Of a stretch of 27,501 nucleotides of DNA, positions 6,318 through 14,115 are shown in pieces. Source of the DNA: Thermoleophilia bacterium (GTDB taxonomy: Bacteria; Actinomycetota; Thermoleophilia; Gaiellales; Gaiellaceae); assembly GCA_013362295.1 (NCBI GenBank), contig JABFWJ010000329.1:1-27501 (forward strand), given 5' to 3'. Each line of letters starts with the position of its first letter. Position 1 is the stretch's first letter. The notes beneath the pieces were generated by a model, which saw only the letters and a program-made list of their open reading frames with translations, searched no databases and was not told the DNA's origin. Position numbers and translations under genes: made by a program.

Positions 6318-7676
6318 ATGGCCACGCCTGCCCAGGCACTCGCGACCGCCCCGATCCCGCCGCAGAACCTCGACGCCGAGGAGTCCGTCCTCGGCGCCAT
6401 GATGCTCTCGCCGCTGGCGATCGGGGCGGTTACCGAGTCCACCAACCTGAGCACCTCGGACTTCTACCGGGAGAGCCACGGCCACATCTTCAAGGCGGTG
6501 CTGTCGCTCTACGCGAAGGGCGAGCCGGTCGATGCGATCACGGTCGTCGACGAGCTCGATCGCACCTCGACGCTCGACGGGGCCGGCGGCGCCGAGCGCG
6601 TGCACGAGCTCGCCGCGCTCGTGCCGGCGGCGTCGAACGCGGCCCACTACGCGCGCATCGTCAGCGAGATGGCGACCCTGCGCGGGCTGATCCGCGCCGG
6701 CAACGACATCGCGCGCCTCGGCTTCGACCGGCCCGGCGAGACCGTCGAGCTCGTCGACCGCGCCGAGGCGATCGTCTTCGACCTGTCGCAGCAGCGCGTC
6801 TCGACCGAGTTCGCCCATATCGACGACCTGCTCAAGGAGTCGTTCGAGACGATCACCAAGCTGTACGAGGCGGGCAGCGACATCACCGGCACGGCCTCGG
6901 GCTTCCGCGATCTCGACCGGCTCACGTCGGGCTTTCAGCCGGGCAACCTGATCATCGTCGCGGCGCGCCCCTCGATGGGGAAGTCGGCGCTCGCGCTCTG
7001 CGTAGCCTCGAACGTCGCCGTGCGGCACGAGACGCCTGTCGCGCTGTTCACGCTCGAGATGTCGAAGGCGGAGGTGACGCAGCGGTTGATGTGCTCGGAG
7101 GGCAAGGTCGAGTCGCAGCGGCTGCGCACCGGGAAGCTCGCCGTCGACGACTGGCCGCGGCTCACCGCGGCCTGCGACAAGCTCTCCAAGGCGCCGATCT
7201 ACGTCGACGACACCGGCTCGATCACCATGATGGAGATCCGCTCGAAGCTGCGCCGCCTGAAGATGCGCCAGCCCGACCTCGGGTTGGTCATCATCGACTA
7301 CCTGCAGCTGATGACGAGCGGCACCACGGTCGAGAACCGCGTGCAGGAGGTGTCGCAGATCTCGCGTGCCTTGAAGGTGCTCGCGCGGGACCTCGACGTG
7401 CCGATCATGGCGCTGTCGCAGCTCTCCCGTGCGGTCGAGCAGCGCCACGACAAGCGCCCGATCCTCTCCGACCTGCGCGAGTCGGGCTCGATCGAACAGG
7501 ACGCCGACCTCGTGATGTTCGTCTACCGCGACGAGTACTACAACCCCGAGGAGACCGACTCCGCGGGCATTGCCGAGCTGATCCTCGCGAAGCATCGCAA
7601 CGGCGCCACCGGAACCGAGAAGCTCGCGTTCCAGAAGCGCTACGCGAAGTTCGCCGACCTGGCGGCGGGCGCGTGA
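6318..7676 (+). CDS. dnaB: replicative DNA helicase DnaB
   Basis: 452 residues from the ATG at 6318. The N-terminal domain starts PPQNLDAEESVLGAMM and carries DFYRESHGHIFKAVLSLY, the DnaG-interacting helical domain. The RecA-like ATPase domain has Walker A at AARPSMGKSALAL, the Walker B strand VIIDYLQLM, and LSQLSRAVEQRHDKRPILSD followed by LRESGSIEQDADLVMFVYR. It forms the hexameric 5'-3' helicase that unwinds the fork. No intein interrupts it, unlike in some actinobacteria. An in-frame ATG at 6291 is an alternative start; 6318 is preferred because GGAG precedes it and homologues begin a few residues before PPQN. It lies downstream of DnaA-box-like sites. Its stop overlaps the GTG of the next small gene. 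Confidence 0.96.
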   Translation: MATPAQALATAPIPPQNLDAEESVLGAMMLSPLAIGAVTESTNLSTSDFYRESHGHIFKAVLSLYAKGEPVDAITVVDELDRTSTLDGAGGAERVHELAALVPAASNAAHYARIVSEMATLRGLIRAGNDIARLGFDRPGETVELVDRAEAIVFDLSQQRVSTEFAHIDDLLKESFETITKLYEAGSDITGTASGFRDLDRLTSGFQPGNLIIVAARPSMGKSALALCVASNVAVRHETPVALFTLEMSKAEVTQRLMCSEGKVESQRLRTGKLAVDDWPRLTAACDKLSKAPIYVDDTGSITMMEIRSKLRRLKMRQPDLGLVIIDYLQLMTSGTTVENRVQEVSQISRALKVLARDLDVPIMALSQLSRAVEQRHDKRPILSDLRESGSIEQDADLVMFVYRDEYYNPEETDSAGIAELILAKHRNGATGTEKLAFQKRYAKFADLAAGA

Positions 7677-7927
7677 CGACCACCGTCTGGCTCTCGCCCT
7701 CGGCGACGGCGTTCTCGTGCGTGTGCGAGCCCTGCCTCGAGCGCGCACGCAGGTCGGGTGTCCTGTTTGCGGACGCACTCTCGGTCGCAAGCGTCCGCGG
7801 CGCGGTCGCCCCCGAGGCGGCGGTGACCGTCGTCCGCTGTGCGGGCGGACACGAGATCGTCCTGCGTCGCGTCGAACGTCCACGCCCGCTCGCCCGCCAC
7901 TCCGAAGGGCAGCTGCAGATCGCGTGA
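7673..7927 (+). CDS. small Cys/His protein A, first of a coupled pair
   Basis: 84 residues from a GTG whose last bases form the dnaB stop (GTGA). It reads VWLSPSATAFSCVCEPCL, with Cys at 16, 18 and 21, and later VVRCAGGHEIVLRRVERP, with Cys56 and His60. The CxxC plus Cys/His set is what a small zinc ribbon would need, but I recognise no named family. The next gene encodes a related protein with the same order of motifs, so the pair arose by duplication. The coupled start means it is translated from the dnaB message. A role linked to replication is suggested only by position. Confidence 0.65.
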   Translation: MTTTVWLSPSATAFSCVCEPCLERARRSGVLFADALSVASVRGAVAPEAAVTVVRCAGGHEIVLRRVERPRPLARHSEGQLQIA

Positions 7928-8142
7928 CCTGGGAGCGGCAGCACGTGTGGCTCGGACCGGAGACGACGTCCTTCGAGGAACCGTGCGAGGCGTGCTTGTT
8001 CGCGCGCGACTCGCTCGCGGCCGAGACCTGTGTGATCCACGGAACGCTCCGTCGCGACGCCGACGTCGGCTTCATGACGTGTCGCCGCGGCCACCGGATC
8101 GTCGTACACCGCATCGCGCGGCCGCTCGCGCGCGCGCTCTAG
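7924..8142 (+). CDS. small Cys/His protein B, paralogue of the preceding gene
   Basis: 72 residues, starting at a GTG that overlaps the previous stop (GTGA). HVWLGPETTSFEEPCEACL (Cys21, Cys24) and GFMTCRRGHRIVVHRIARPL (Cys53, His57) align with VWLSPSATAFSCVCEPCL and VVRCAGGHEIVLRRVERP of its neighbour. The shared pattern is CExCL, then C-x2-GH-x-IV-x2-R-x2-RP. An additional Cys36 is present. I infer a small zinc-ribbon-like protein. The conservation of both copies, while their linkers differ, suggests both are functional. Function unknown. Confidence 0.65.
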   Translation: MTWERQHVWLGPETTSFEEPCEACLFARDSLAAETCVIHGTLRRDADVGFMTCRRGHRIVVHRIARPLARAL

Positions 8143-8185
8143 CGCCTTCGCCGTCCGGGCCGCGGGGGCCGACGGCATGGCCCGC

Positions 8186-8191
8186 TAGAGT
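8186..8191 (+). promoter_or_regulatory. -10 box for leaderless purA
   Basis: TAGAGT ends seven bases before the purA GTG at 8199, so the transcript would start at the start codon. No Shine-Dalgarno sequence is needed or clearly present. Confidence 0.55.
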
Positions 8192-8198
8192 TCGGGAA

Positions 8199-9467
8199 GT
8201 GCCTTCGACCGTCGTGGTCGGTGCGCAGTGGGGCGACGAAGGCAAAGGCAAGATCGTCGACCTGCTCGCCCAGGATTCGGACGTCGTGTGCCGCTATCAG
8301 GGCGGCCCCAATGCAGGGCACACGATCGTCGCCGGCGGCGAGACGTTCAAGATCCGCCAGACCCCGAGCGGCGTCATCTCGGGCAAGACGTCGGTGATCG
8401 GCGCGGGCTGCGTCGTCGACCCGCAGGTGCTCCTCGAGGAGCTCGACGATCTCGCAGCCCGCGGCATCGATCCGTCGGTCGTCGTCGTGAGCGGGAACGC
8501 GCACCTGATCATGCCGTGGCACGTGGCGATCGACCAGGCCTCTGAGCGGCGGCTCGGGAACCTGCAGATCGGAACGACGCGCCGTGGCATCGGTCCTGCG
8601 TACGCGGACAAGGCCTCGCGCATCGGGATCCGTGTGCAGGATGTGCTCGACCCCAAGATCCTGCGTCAGAAGATCGAGGTCGCGCTCGCCGAGAAGAACC
8701 TGTGGCTCGAGCGCATCTACGAATCGGAGCCGTTCGACCTCGAGGAGGTCTGGTCGCGGTACGCCGGCTACGCAGAACGGCTCGCGCCGTACGTCGGCGA
8801 CGTGTCGCTGCTCGTCGACGAGGCGCTGCGCGACGGCAAGCACGTCCTGTTCGAAGGCGCACAGGCGACGCTGCTCGATCTCGACCACGGGACGTATCCG
8901 TTCGTCACCTCGTCGAACCCGATCGCGTCGGGAGCGGCGACCGGCATCGGGATCGGGCCGACGCGCATCGACCGCGTGCTCGGCGTCTCGAAGGCGTACG
9001 TCACGCGCGTCGGGGAAGGGCCGTTCCCGTCCGAGATCCGCGACGAGAAGCAGACGCGCCTGCGCGAGCTCGGCGGCGAGTTCGGCACGGTCACCGGACG
9101 CGAGCGTCGCTGCGGGTGGCTCGACCTCGTCGCGCTCCGCTATGCGGTGCGCGTGAACGGCATCACGTCACTCGCACTGACGAAGCTCGACGTGCTGTCC
9201 GAGTTCGCCGAGCTACCCGTCTGCGTCCGCTACCGGCTGCGCGACGGCTCCGAGACGGAGCACTTCCCCGCCCACCAGTCGGACTTCCATCATGCGGAGC
9301 CCGTCTGGGAGACGATGGCCGGCTGGTCGGAGCCGCTCGACAGCGCGTCGTCGCTCGACGACCTCCCGCCCGCCGCGCGCGCGTACGTCGAATTCGTCTC
9401 GAGCGCGCTCGAGGTGCCGATCGAGCTGGTCGGCGTCGGCGCCGCGCGCGAGCGCGTCCTGGCGTAG
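8199..9467 (+). CDS. purA: adenylosuccinate synthetase
   Basis: 422 residues, the normal family length. It joins aspartate to IMP using GTP, the first step from IMP to AMP. The N-terminus holds the GTP-binding and catalytic loop QWGDEGKGKIVDLLA, followed by GGPNAGHTIV with the catalytic His. Further on come GTTRRGIGPAY (IMP loop), LFEGAQATLLDLDHGTYPFV, TRVGEGPFPSE, TGRERRCGWLD and LTKLDVL (base-binding). The GTG start at 8199 is the only one that leaves the VVVGAQWGDEG strand intact, and a TAGAGT box lies just upstream. purB, which acts next, is 5 kb downstream in the purD-purQ cluster. Confidence 0.97.
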   Translation: MPSTVVVGAQWGDEGKGKIVDLLAQDSDVVCRYQGGPNAGHTIVAGGETFKIRQTPSGVISGKTSVIGAGCVVDPQVLLEELDDLAARGIDPSVVVVSGNAHLIMPWHVAIDQASERRLGNLQIGTTRRGIGPAYADKASRIGIRVQDVLDPKILRQKIEVALAEKNLWLERIYESEPFDLEEVWSRYAGYAERLAPYVGDVSLLVDEALRDGKHVLFEGAQATLLDLDHGTYPFVTSSNPIASGAATGIGIGPTRIDRVLGVSKAYVTRVGEGPFPSEIRDEKQTRLRELGGEFGTVTGRERRCGWLDLVALRYAVRVNGITSLALTKLDVLSEFAELPVCVRYRLRDGSETEHFPAHQSDFHHAEPVWETMAGWSEPLDSASSLDDLPPAARAYVEFVSSALEVPIELVGVGAARERVLA

Positions 9468-9469
9468 AC

Positions 9470-9652
9470 GTGCTCGCCTACACGGCGAGCGGCTGGACGC
9501 AGGTGATCGTCGCGATCTCGATCTTCGCCCCGGTCCTCGTCGCTCTCGTGCTCACGATCTGGGTGCTCCGCGGCAAGAAGAACGACCCGGACGAGCAACG
9601 CCTCCGCCGTGCCCAGGAGGAGTACCGCGCGCACCGAGACGCCGCACCCTAA
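9470..9652 (+). CDS. short single-pass membrane protein
   Basis: 60 residues from a GTG two bases after the purA stop. A strongly hydrophobic helix (VIVAISIFAPVLVALVLTIW) spans about residues 12-31. It is followed by RGKKNDPDEQRLRRAQEEYR, a charged amphipathic tail that should face the cytoplasm. It is probably cotranscribed with purA. No family is recognised. Confidence 0.6.
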   Translation: MLAYTASGWTQVIVAISIFAPVLVALVLTIWVLRGKKNDPDEQRLRRAQEEYRAHRDAAP

Positions 9653-9664
9653 GGACCGCGGCGG

Positions 9665-9696
9665 CACGTTCACTGGTCAGACCACGTTCACTGGTC
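9665..9696. repeat. tandem 14-bp direct repeat between convergent genes
   Basis: CACGTTCACTGGTC occurs at 9665-9678 and again at 9683-9696, separated by AGAC (period 18). It sits in the 49-base gap between the stop of the short membrane protein and the stop of mobA. Perfect identity over 14 bases is notable. It could be a protein-binding site or a recent short duplication. Confidence 0.7.
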
Positions 9697-9701
9697 GGAG
9701 C

Positions 9702-10232
9702 TCAGCGGTCGAGGCGCTCGAGGTCGTGCGGGGTGTCGACATCGACGAGGAGGGACGGGTCGAGGTCGAGCTCGGCGACGTCCAGCTCCTCGTAGGCGCG
9801 ATAGAGGGCGAGTGGGCCCTGTGCGAGGCGGCGCTCGAGGACCGGCAGGGCGCTCTTCGCCCACGCTCCGGGCAGCGGGCCCGTCCGGGGGACGGCCGCG
9901 TCGCGGCACGCGTCCCCGAGCATGCGCACCACGTCGGCGGTGACGCGTGGGCAGTCGACCGGGAGAAATACGGCGACCTCGTTGGCGGCGCGGCGAAGAC
10001 CGGCCACGACCCCCGCGATCGGCGCTCGGACCTCGGATGCGTCGTCGACGACCTCGAACGGCAGCTCGCCCGCCTTGCCGATGACGAGCACTTCGTTGCA
10101 CGCCTCCCCGAGGATGCGGCGGGCGCGGTCGACGAACGTCTCGCCGTCGACCCGTGCGAGCGCCTTGGGCGAGCCGAAGCGGGTGCTCGCGCCGCCCACG
10201 AGCACGACGCCCGTCAGCGCACGATGCGCCAC
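9702..10232 (-). CDS. mobA: MobA-like molybdenum cofactor guanylyltransferase
   Basis: 176 residues from the GTG at 10232. The N-terminal nucleotide-binding loop LVGGASTRFGSPKA (residues 11-24) is the MobA/nucleotidyltransferase signature. It is followed by APIAGVVAGL and VFLPVDCPRV, the metal- and cofactor-binding strand, and VDVDTPHDLERL near the end, also typical. It attaches GMP to molybdopterin to make MGD, the cofactor form used by formate dehydrogenases and related enzymes. It starts inside the last codons of fdhD (19-base overlap), so the two are translationally linked. It is slightly shorter than E. coli MobA, in line with actinobacterial forms. CofC-like transferases share the fold, but fdhD next door favours MobA. 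Confidence 0.85.
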   Translation of the reverse strand: MAHRALTGVVLVGGASTRFGSPKALARVDGETFVDRARRILGEACNEVLVIGKAGELPFEVVDDASEVRAPIAGVVAGLRRAANEVAVFLPVDCPRVTADVVRMLGDACRDAAVPRTGPLPGAWAKSALPVLERRLAQGPLALYRAYEELDVAELDLDPSLLVDVDTPHDLERLDR

Positions 10233-10990
10233 GGCTCGGAGTAGACGTTCAGGCGCCCGGCGCGCACGAACCCGCAGAGCGTGACGCCCCGGTCGCGCGC
10301 CAGCTGAACGGCGAGTGACGACGGCGCACCGACCGCCACGAGAATGGGGCAGCCGGCGACGGCAGCCTTCTGGACGAGCTCGAACGACAGCCGTCCGCTG
10401 ACGCAGAGGACCGAACGTGCGAGCGGCAGCAGCTCGGAGCGGAAGGCCCAGCCGACCACCTTGTCCATCGCGTTGTGACGTCCGACGTCCTCGCGCAGGC
10501 ACAGCAGCTCTCCGCGCTCGTCGAACAGCCCGGTCGCGTGCAGTCCTCCGGTTGCCTCGAATGCCGGCTGCGCGGCGCGCAACCGCTCGGGGAGCGACGA
10601 CACGAGCGTTGCGGACAGCTCCAGGCCGCTCTCGACGCGCGCCGCCTCGACCGCCACGGCTTCGAGCGCGCCCTTGCCGCAGACACCGCACGAAGAGGAT
10701 GTGTAGAAGCTCCGAGCGAGGCGGCCTGGATCGAACCCGGGCGCGTCGAGCTCGACCGTGTTCGCCGCGAGGTCGTCCGGGAGCCGGGCGCCGGCGGGTC
10801 GCAGCCCCTCGGAGAGCGCGAACCCGAGGGCGAGCTCCTCGTCGTGGCCGGGGGTGCGCATGGTCACCGCGACGGGCGAGCCCCCGATCCGGATCTCGAG
10901 CGGCTCTTCGACGGCGACGAGGTCGTGCGCGTCCCCGTCGGGAACGCGCACCACGTCGACCTTCGCGGTCGAATACGGCGGCGCCTTCAC
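10214..10990 (-). CDS. fdhD: FdhD sulfurtransferase for formate dehydrogenase maturation
   Basis: 258 residues. FdhD takes sulfur from a cysteine desulfurase and passes it to the Mo-bis-MGD cofactor of formate dehydrogenase. The sulfur-carrying pair is visible in SSCGVCGKG (Cys101, Cys104). Other hallmarks are EEPLEIRIGG, MRTPGHDEELALGFALSEG, FEATGGLHATGLF, REDVGRHNAMDKVVG, SGRLSFELVQKAA and GVTLCGFVR. The GTG at 10990 is chosen because family similarity begins shortly after it and a GATACT box lies six bases upstream. It overlaps mobA. No formate dehydrogenase structural gene is in the window. Confidence 0.95.
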   Translation of the reverse strand: MKAPPYSTAKVDVVRVPDGDAHDLVAVEEPLEIRIGGSPVAVTMRTPGHDEELALGFALSEGLRPAGARLPDDLAANTVELDAPGFDPGRLARSFYTSSSCGVCGKGALEAVAVEAARVESGLELSATLVSSLPERLRAAQPAFEATGGLHATGLFDERGELLCLREDVGRHNAMDKVVGWAFRSELLPLARSVLCVSGRLSFELVQKAAVAGCPILVAVGAPSSLAVQLARDRGVTLCGFVRAGRLNVYSEPWRIVR

Positions 10991-10996
10991 CGCCCA

Positions 10997-11002
10997 AGTA
11001 TC
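10997..11002 (-). promoter_or_regulatory. -10 box for leaderless fdhD
   Basis: Reading on the minus strand, GATACT (five of six to TATACT) lies six bases before the fdhD GTG. It falls between the stop of the 111-aa gene and fdhD, so fdhD-mobA can be transcribed separately. Confidence 0.4.
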
Positions 11003-11004
11003 GG

Positions 11005-11340
11005 TCAGGCCGGGGTGCCTGCGGTGGGCCCGAGGCGGAGCAGGTACTCGTACAGCTCGCGGTAGGCCTCGACGGCGAGCGCGACGTCGCCCGGGTCGTA
11101 CGACTCCCCGGCGTCGATTTGCCTCGTCAGCCGGCGTGCCTCCATGAACGAGCGCGTCGTCTCCGGCTCGCTCAGCTCCTCGCCCTCCAGCTCCTGCAAG
11201 GGAAAGCCGCGCGCGGCCATCATGCGCGCGATCAAGTCGTCGGCCTCGGAGAGGGCCTCCGTCGGCGACTCCCTCAGGAGAGGATCGATGTCCTCCCACT
11301 CGCTGATCCAGTCGTGCTCGTCGATGCCCGGCTCTTGCAT
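11005..11340 (-). CDS. acidic 111-aa protein of unknown function
   Basis: 111 residues from the ATG at 11340, rich in Glu and Asp (DEHDWISEWEDIDPLLRESP, EALSEADDLIARMM) and largely helical. It contains a central MEARRLTRQIDAGE stretch and ends EAYRELYEYLLRLG. No Cys, signal peptide or membrane segment is present. Such short acidic proteins are frequent in Thermoleophilia-type genomes, but I know of no assigned function. Divergent from purD, with 55 bases between the starts. The longer frame upstream of this ATG overlaps the purD start and is not convincing. Confidence 0.6.
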   Translation of the reverse strand: MQEPGIDEHDWISEWEDIDPLLRESPTEALSEADDLIARMMAARGFPLQELEGEELSEPETTRSFMEARRLTRQIDAGESYDPGDVALAVEAYRELYEYLLRLGPTAGTPA

Positions 11341-11383
11341 GCGCTGCGTGTTCCGGGAGGGCGCCACCGTCAAACCCCGGAAG

Positions 11384-11389
11384 TAGACT
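11384..11389 (+). promoter_or_regulatory. -10 box for leaderless purD
   Basis: TAGACT ends six bases before the purD GTG at 11396. It would drive purD, purE and the M20 gene as one message starting at the GTG. Confidence 0.55.
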
Positions 11390-11395
11390 CGCCGC

Positions 11396-12595
11396 GTGCA
11401 GGTCGTGCTCGTCGGCTCAGGTGCGCGTGAGCACGCGCTTGCGTGGCGGCTCGCGCGGAGCCCGGGCCTGACCGAGCTCCATGCGGCGCCCGGCAACCCG
11501 GGCATCGCTGCCCTCGGACGGTGTCACCCGGTTCGGGCGGAGGACGGCGAAGGCCTGCTCAGCCTCGCGGTCACCATCGAGGCGGACCTGATCGTCGTCG
11601 GCCCGGAAGCGCCGCTCGTCGCCGGCGTCGGCGACGAGTTGCGGATGAACGGCTTCCCCGTCTTCGGGCCCAGCGCGGACGCGGCGCGGATCGAGGGCTC
11701 GAAGTCCTTTGCGAAGGAGATCATGCGCGCGGCCGGCGTGCCGACGGCGAAGACGATGTCGGTCGCTCGGCCGCCGTGCGTCGTGAAGGCCGACGGACTC
11801 GCCTCGGGCAAGGGTGTCTTCGTCTGCCGCACGGCGGCGGAGGTCGACGACGCGCTGCAGGCGGTGACTGCGTTCGGGGGAGAGTTCGTGATCGAGGAGC
11901 TGCTCGAGGGCGAGGAGGTCTCGCTCTTCGCGGTCACCGACGGTCGGCGGGTCGTGCCGGTCGGCGCGGCGCAGGACTTCAAGCGCATCGGCGACGGTGA
12001 CACCGGCCCCAACACCGGCGGCATGGGCGCCTACTCGCCGGTCCCCTGGTTCGAGGACGTCGACGCGCTCGTCGAGCAGATCCACCAGCCGGTGATCGAA
12101 GAGCTGGCGCGGCGCGCCTCGCCCTTCGTCGGCTGCCTGTTCGCAGGACTGATGATCACCGACGACGGCCCGAAGGTGCTCGAGTTCAACGCGAGGTTCG
12201 GCGATCCCGAGACGCAGGTGCTGCTGCCCCGCCTGCAAGGCGACCTCCTGCAGTTGCTGTTCGCGTGCGCGGTAGGCGATGTCGCCGGCTCGTCGACCGC
12301 GATGAGCGGCGAGGCGGCCGTGACGGTCGTCCTCGCCGCTCCCGACTACCCGGCTCGCAGCGACTACGCGGGCGCGCCGATCGACGGGATCGCAGCGGCC
12401 GAAGCGACCGGCGCGCTCGTGTTCCACGGAGGAACGGCGGTTCGGAACGGCATGGTCGTGACCAACGGCGGCAGAATCCTCTCAGTGACCGCTACAGGCT
12501 CGACCGTCGGCGATGCCCGCGAGCGTGCGTACGCGGCCGTCGACCTGATCTCCTTCGACGGCGCGCAGTACCGGCGCGACATCGCGCGTGGCTGA
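11396..12595 (+). CDS. purD: phosphoribosylamine-glycine ligase (GAR synthetase)
   Basis: 399 residues, slightly short for the usual 420-430. It is an ATP-grasp enzyme that joins glycine to phosphoribosylamine in purine synthesis. The N-terminal domain starts VVLVGSGAREHALAW and has APGNPGIA and LIVVGPEAPLVAGVGDEL. The ATP-grasp part shows VVKADGLASGKGVFVC, IEELLEGEEVSLFAV, QDFKRIGDGDTGPNTGGMGA and the metal-binding VLEFNARFGDPETQVLLPRL. The C-terminal domain contains VVLAAPDYPA and VFHGGT. The GTG at 11396 is the only start that keeps the first strand, and a TAGACT box lies six bases upstream. Its end overlaps purE by eight bases. Confidence 0.97.
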   Translation: MQVVLVGSGAREHALAWRLARSPGLTELHAAPGNPGIAALGRCHPVRAEDGEGLLSLAVTIEADLIVVGPEAPLVAGVGDELRMNGFPVFGPSADAARIEGSKSFAKEIMRAAGVPTAKTMSVARPPCVVKADGLASGKGVFVCRTAAEVDDALQAVTAFGGEFVIEELLEGEEVSLFAVTDGRRVVPVGAAQDFKRIGDGDTGPNTGGMGAYSPVPWFEDVDALVEQIHQPVIEELARRASPFVGCLFAGLMITDDGPKVLEFNARFGDPETQVLLPRLQGDLLQLLFACAVGDVAGSSTAMSGEAAVTVVLAAPDYPARSDYAGAPIDGIAAAEATGALVFHGGTAVRNGMVVTNGGRILSVTATGSTVGDARERAYAAVDLISFDGAQYRRDIARG

Positions 12596-12998
12596 CGCCG
12601 TCGTCGGGATCCTCGTCGGCTCCGAATCGGACCGTGCGCGGATGCAGGCCGCGCTCGACGAGCTCGATGAGCGCGGCATCGGCTGGGAGTTCGACGTCCG
12701 GTCGGCGCACCGCACTCCCGACGCCGTCGCCGAGTACGCCAAGGGAGCAGCCGGGCGCGGAATCAAGGTGCTGATCTGCGGCGCCGGCCTCGCGGCGGCG
12801 CTTCCCGGCGTGGTGGCCGCGCACACCGACCTTCCGGTGATCGGCGTTCCCCTCCGGTCCTCGATGTCGGTGCTCGACGGGCTCGATGCCCTGCTGTCGA
12901 TCGTGCAGATGCCGCCCGGGGTGCCCGTGGCAACAGTGGGTGTCGACAACGCGAAGAATGCCGCGGTGCTCGCTGCGCGCATCATCTCGCTGACGTGA
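12588..12998 (+). CDS. purE: N5-carboxyaminoimidazole ribonucleotide mutase (PurE)
   Basis: 136 residues. It rearranges N5-CAIR to CAIR (class I), or carboxylates AIR directly in class II. The signature LVGSESDRARM near the N-terminus binds the phosphate, and SAHRTPD carries the catalytic His. Further on are GAGLAAALPGVVAAHTDLPV, IGVPL, LLSIVQMPPGVPVATV and NAKNAAVLAARI. These look like the class I form, which normally needs PurK, and no purK is present in this window. The GTG start at 12588 overlaps purD, and the stop forms the GTGA start of the M20 gene. Confidence 0.95.
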   Translation: MADAVVGILVGSESDRARMQAALDELDERGIGWEFDVRSAHRTPDAVAEYAKGAAGRGIKVLICGAGLAAALPGVVAAHTDLPVIGVPLRSSMSVLDGLDALLSIVQMPPGVPVATVGVDNAKNAAVLAARIISLT

Positions 12999-14086
12999 GC
13001 GAGGTCGCGGAGCTCACCGCCGACCTCGTTCGGATCGACTCGGTCAATCCGGCGCTGATCCCCGGCGCAGCGGGAGAGGCGGAGATCGCGGGTCACGTCG
13101 CGAACTGGCTCGGCCGCGCCGGCCTCGAGGTCGAGGTCGTCGGCTCCGCCGACGGCCGGCCGTCGGTGATCGGGGTCGCGCGCGGCACCGGCGGCGGGCG
13201 CTCGCTGCTCCTGAACGCGCACCTCGACACGGTCGGGACCGAGGCGATGCAGAGCCCGTTCGAGGCGCGCTTCGAAGACGGGCGCCTGTACGGGCGTGGC
13301 GCGTACGACATGAAGGGCGCGCTGGCCGCGGCGCTGCTCGCCGTCGTGGATGCGCGAGCACTCAGGCTCGCCGGTGACGTGATCGTCACCGCCGTCGCCG
13401 ACGAGGAGCTCGCGTCGATCGGTACCGAGGCGGTCCTGGCACAGGTGGACGCGGACGCGGCGATCGTCTGCGAACCGACCGAGCTCCAAGTCGCCGTCGC
13501 CCACCGCGGGTTCGCCGGCTTCGAGGTCGAGACGCGCGGCGTGGCCGCACACGGCTCGCGACCCGACCTGGGCGTCGACGCGATCGCGAAGATGGGCCAC
13601 GCGCTCGTCGCACTCGAGGCGCTCGACGGCGAGCTGCAGGCAGGGGGCCGTCATCCGCTTCTCGGATCGGGATCGCTGCACGCGTCGCTGATCGAGGGCG
13701 GGCAGGAGCTCTCGAGCTATCCCGAGCGCTGTCGCGTGACCGGCGAACGCCGGACGCTGCCCGGCGAGACGCCGGCGGCGGTCGAGGCCGAACTGCGGGC
13801 CGCCGTCGGCGACGCGGAGGTGCGCCTGCTCGTCTCGCGTGAGCCGTTCGAGCTCGACGAGAGCCACGAGCTGGTGCAGACGGTCGCAGCCGCCGCCGGC
13901 ACGACCGGCGTGGTGGGGCTGCCGTTCTGGACCGACGCGGCTCTGATCGCCGCCGCCGGCATCCCGACGCTCCTCTTCGGGCCGGCCGGCGAGGGCGCAC
14001 ACGCAGCGGTCGAATGGGTGGACGTGAGCTCCCTCCAGCGCTGCCGGGAGGTGTACGTGGCGGTCGCCGCCGCCCTCTGCCGGTGA
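12995..14086 (+). CDS. M20 family metallohydrolase (ArgE/DapE/ACY1 type) in the purine cluster
   Basis: 363 residues, a two-zinc amidohydrolase of the M20 family. Metal and catalytic positions are visible: His and Asp in NAHLDTVG, Asp in YGRGAYDMKGA, the Glu pair in VADEELASIGTE, the acid in VCEPTEL and His near the end in GEGAHAAVEW. The central dimerisation domain starts at AHRGFAGFEVETRG. Members cut N-acyl or peptide bonds (acetylornithine, succinyl-DAP, acylated amino acids), and the sequence does not fix the substrate. It is translated from a GTG overlapping the purE stop (GTGA), inside an otherwise purine operon and well apart from arginine or lysine genes. That placement is unexpected. 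Confidence 0.88.
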   Translation: MSEVAELTADLVRIDSVNPALIPGAAGEAEIAGHVANWLGRAGLEVEVVGSADGRPSVIGVARGTGGGRSLLLNAHLDTVGTEAMQSPFEARFEDGRLYGRGAYDMKGALAAALLAVVDARALRLAGDVIVTAVADEELASIGTEAVLAQVDADAAIVCEPTELQVAVAHRGFAGFEVETRGVAAHGSRPDLGVDAIAKMGHALVALEALDGELQAGGRHPLLGSGSLHASLIEGGQELSSYPERCRVTGERRTLPGETPAAVEAELRAAVGDAEVRLLVSREPFELDESHELVQTVAAAAGTTGVVGLPFWTDAALIAAAGIPTLLFGPAGEGAHAAVEWVDVSSLQRCREVYVAVAAALCR

Positions 14087-14099
14087 CCGCCTGAGGCGG
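14087..14099 (+). terminator. short hairpin after the M20 gene
   Basis: CCGCC-TGA-GGCGG follows the M20 stop immediately. The stem is only five G/C pairs with no T-run, so termination would be weak at best; it might separate the purD-purE-M20 message from purB. Confidence 0.25.
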
Positions 14100-14102
14100 C
14101 TC

Positions 14103-14108
14103 TACACT
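14103..14108 (+). promoter_or_regulatory. -10 box for leaderless purB
   Basis: TACACT ends seven bases before the purB GTG at 14116. It would transcribe purB-purC-purS-purQ separately from purD-purE. Confidence 0.55.
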
Positions 14109-14115
14109 GTCCGGA

